A DNA stretch of 64,000 nucleotides. Source: Colius striatus (taxonomy: Eukaryota > Chordata > Aves > Coliiformes > Coliidae). A model generated the notes under the pieces. It made no database searches and was not told where the DNA came from. It saw only the letters and a program-made list of their open reading frames with translations. The stretch lies in assembly GCF_028858725.1 (NCBI RefSeq), contig NC_084768.1, positions 32,332,664 through 32,396,663 on the forward strand, written 5' to 3'. This document shows positions 62,892 through 64,000 of the stretch, one piece after another; position 1 is the stretch's first letter; each line of letters begins with the position of its first letter. A program made the translations under genes and the position numbers.

Positions 62892-62939
62892 CTACATTGC
62901 TGCGACATCAATCTGTATGTAAAGCTGTCTTACTCCCGC
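62892..62939 (-). CDS. SLC30A7: SLC30A7 last coding exon
   Basis: 48 nt after acceptor ttccacag: [15 protein letters not shown] and TAG at 62892-62894. Confidence 0.94.
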   Translation of the reverse strand, partial: AGVRQLYIQIDVAAM

Positions 62940-64000
62940 CTGTGGAAAAGAGAAGGAGTTAAAAACACCCAAACCTGTAAAGCCAAAGCAATTTAACTCC
63001 CCTGGACTGCTACATAGCAAACAACCTCAGTATCTTATTTTATAGAATCACAGAATGGTTTCAGCTGGGAGAGGCCTTTAAGCCCATGCAGTGCAGCCTT
63101 TGTCCCAGCCCTATCAACCACCAGCCCATTGCCCTCAGTGCAACATCCACCCAGCTCTGAAATCCCTCCAGGGATGGTGACTCCAGCAGCTCCCTGGGCA
63201 GCCCCTTCCAATGCCTGAAAACCCTTGCACCAAAGAAATTCCTCCTCAGATCCAGCCTGAACCTCCCCTGGTGCAACTTGAGGCCATTTCTTCTTGTTCT
63301 ATTGCTTGTAACTATCAGCTCCAAGTGCTATCAAACGTGTCACTGCGTAAAATAATCTCATCTGTGGGGAAATAACTGGGAACACACTGGTGGTATGCTC
63401 CGGACAACAGGTGGTTACATTTTAACCAGGGATCAGGGTAGCAGGGATGTTACTCAAAGATGACAAAATGTGCAAAGACCACAGGTTCTCAGGGGGGTAG
63501 AAATGACTGACAAATACACTCTTAGAAGGATAGAAATGACTGACAAATACAGCACCAGCAGAGTGAAAAACTTTAGGTCAAAGTCTGTGGTCAGAAGCCC
63601 TGTCTTGAGGGAAACCTCACCTATTTTCTTGGTTCCTCATAGGTCAATATAGGGTTTCAGCTGAGTTTGATACACCTCAGACAAATAAAGCTGTTATTTC
63701 CACTAAGTGGCATCAAAAACTAAGGCAGAGAGGTATTGTAATTCCATGAACACAACTGAGTATTATGCAATTGTTCTGTACATGTGGAGCAGGAAAGCTT
63801 TCCAAAACACACCCATACCAAAGCCAGAAGCTATTTTTCTTGGTAAGAATTACAGTGTCACCTCACATGACAGGCAAACTACACTTGGAGACGTGACTTC
63901 CACTGATGACACATACCTGAGTAAAGATATTGTGAGTCTGGCTTAGAATCCACCTTCCATCAGCATCAGGAGCTACTAATAATTTCAAAGTCCCTATGTA
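62892..64000 (-). CDS. SLC30A7: SLC30A7 (zinc transporter ZnT7), 3' end only
   Basis: Cation-diffusion-facilitator zinc transporter that moves Zn2+ from cytosol into the Golgi and early secretory pathway in exchange for protons. Only the last 43 residues are in the window: 28 codons in 63917-64000, continuing past the edge, and 15 codons plus TAG in 62892-62939. The peptide reads [20 protein letters not shown], then QTHNIFTQ, then [15 protein letters not shown]. It matches the end of the cytosolic C-terminal domain of ZnT7, which closes with a ...QID.AAM tail. The junction is GT-AG, phase 0. Convergent with DPH5, the same neighbour relation as in mammals. Transmembrane helices and the His-rich loop lie outside the window. 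Confidence 0.95.
63041..63325 (-). repeat. CR1 LINE fragment, antisense to the window
   Basis: Begins TAGAATCACAGAATGGTTTC (reverse complement of the CR1 tail) and continues through CTCCAGCAGCTCCCTGGGCA, CCCCTTCCAATGCCTGAAAA, AAGAAATTCCTCCTCAGATC and CTCCCCTGGTGCAACTTGAG. About 285 bp. The 87-codon frame across it is an internal LINE remnant, not a host gene. Confidence 0.88.
63498..63550 (+). repeat. Short direct repeat, 20-bp unit, 33-bp spacing
   Basis: TAGAAATGACTGACAAATAC occurs identically at 63498-63517 and 63531-63550. Confidence 0.9.
63917..64000 (-). CDS. SLC30A7: SLC30A7 penultimate coding exon (partial)
   Basis: 84 nt in the window, 28 codons, ending THNIFTQ at donor gtatgt. The exon continues beyond 64000. 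Confidence 0.94.

Larger units (their letters stand above)
62940..63916 (-). other. SLC30A7: SLC30A7 last intron
   Basis: 977 bp. Contains the antisense CR1-like fragment (63041-63325) and a small direct duplication at 63498-63550. Confidence 0.88.

Overview
This window is vertebrate nuclear DNA, almost certainly from a bird. Coding sequence is split into short GT-AG exons separated by kilobase-scale introns. The interspersed repeats are 3'-truncated CR1 LINE fragments plus one ERV-L-type solo LTR, both typical of avian genomes. No bacterial operon, phage, CRISPR array or rRNA/tRNA gene is visible, and most long open frames are chance frames in introns or in the CpG island. The species cannot be fixed from the sequence alone.

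Three protein genes are supported. (1) A complete aldo-keto reductase gene lies on the minus strand. Its seven coding exons run from 38019 down to 2719 and join in phase to 858 nt (285 aa), with the full Asp-Tyr-Lys-His catalytic tetrad. (2) A complete DPH5 gene (diphthine methyl ester synthase) lies on the plus strand. Its seven coding exons run from 38344 to 58700 and also join to 858 nt (285 aa). (3) The 3' end of SLC30A7 (zinc transporter ZnT7) enters from the right on the minus strand: the last 43 codons lie in two exons, 63917-64000 and 62892-62939, followed by a long probable 3'UTR down to about 59450.

The first two genes are head to head. Their start codons are only 324 bp apart inside a CpG island (about 37600-38530). 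That interval carries a ZNF143/Staf-type element and seven tandem CCCGGT units (GGGACC on the other strand), so it is best read as a shared bidirectional promoter. DPH5 and SLC30A7 are tail to tail, as in mammals. Most of the remaining sequence is intronic and contains CR1 fragments, the solo LTR with a 5-bp target duplication, a roughly 94% identical 207-bp repeat present once in each of the two genes, minor tandem repeats and one possible conserved non-coding block.

I see no clear previously undescribed system. The most useful observations are the intact aldo-keto reductase paired with DPH5, the G4-capable hexanucleotide in the shared promoter, the dispersed repeat pair, and a 68-codon upstream frame that would overlap the DPH5 start.
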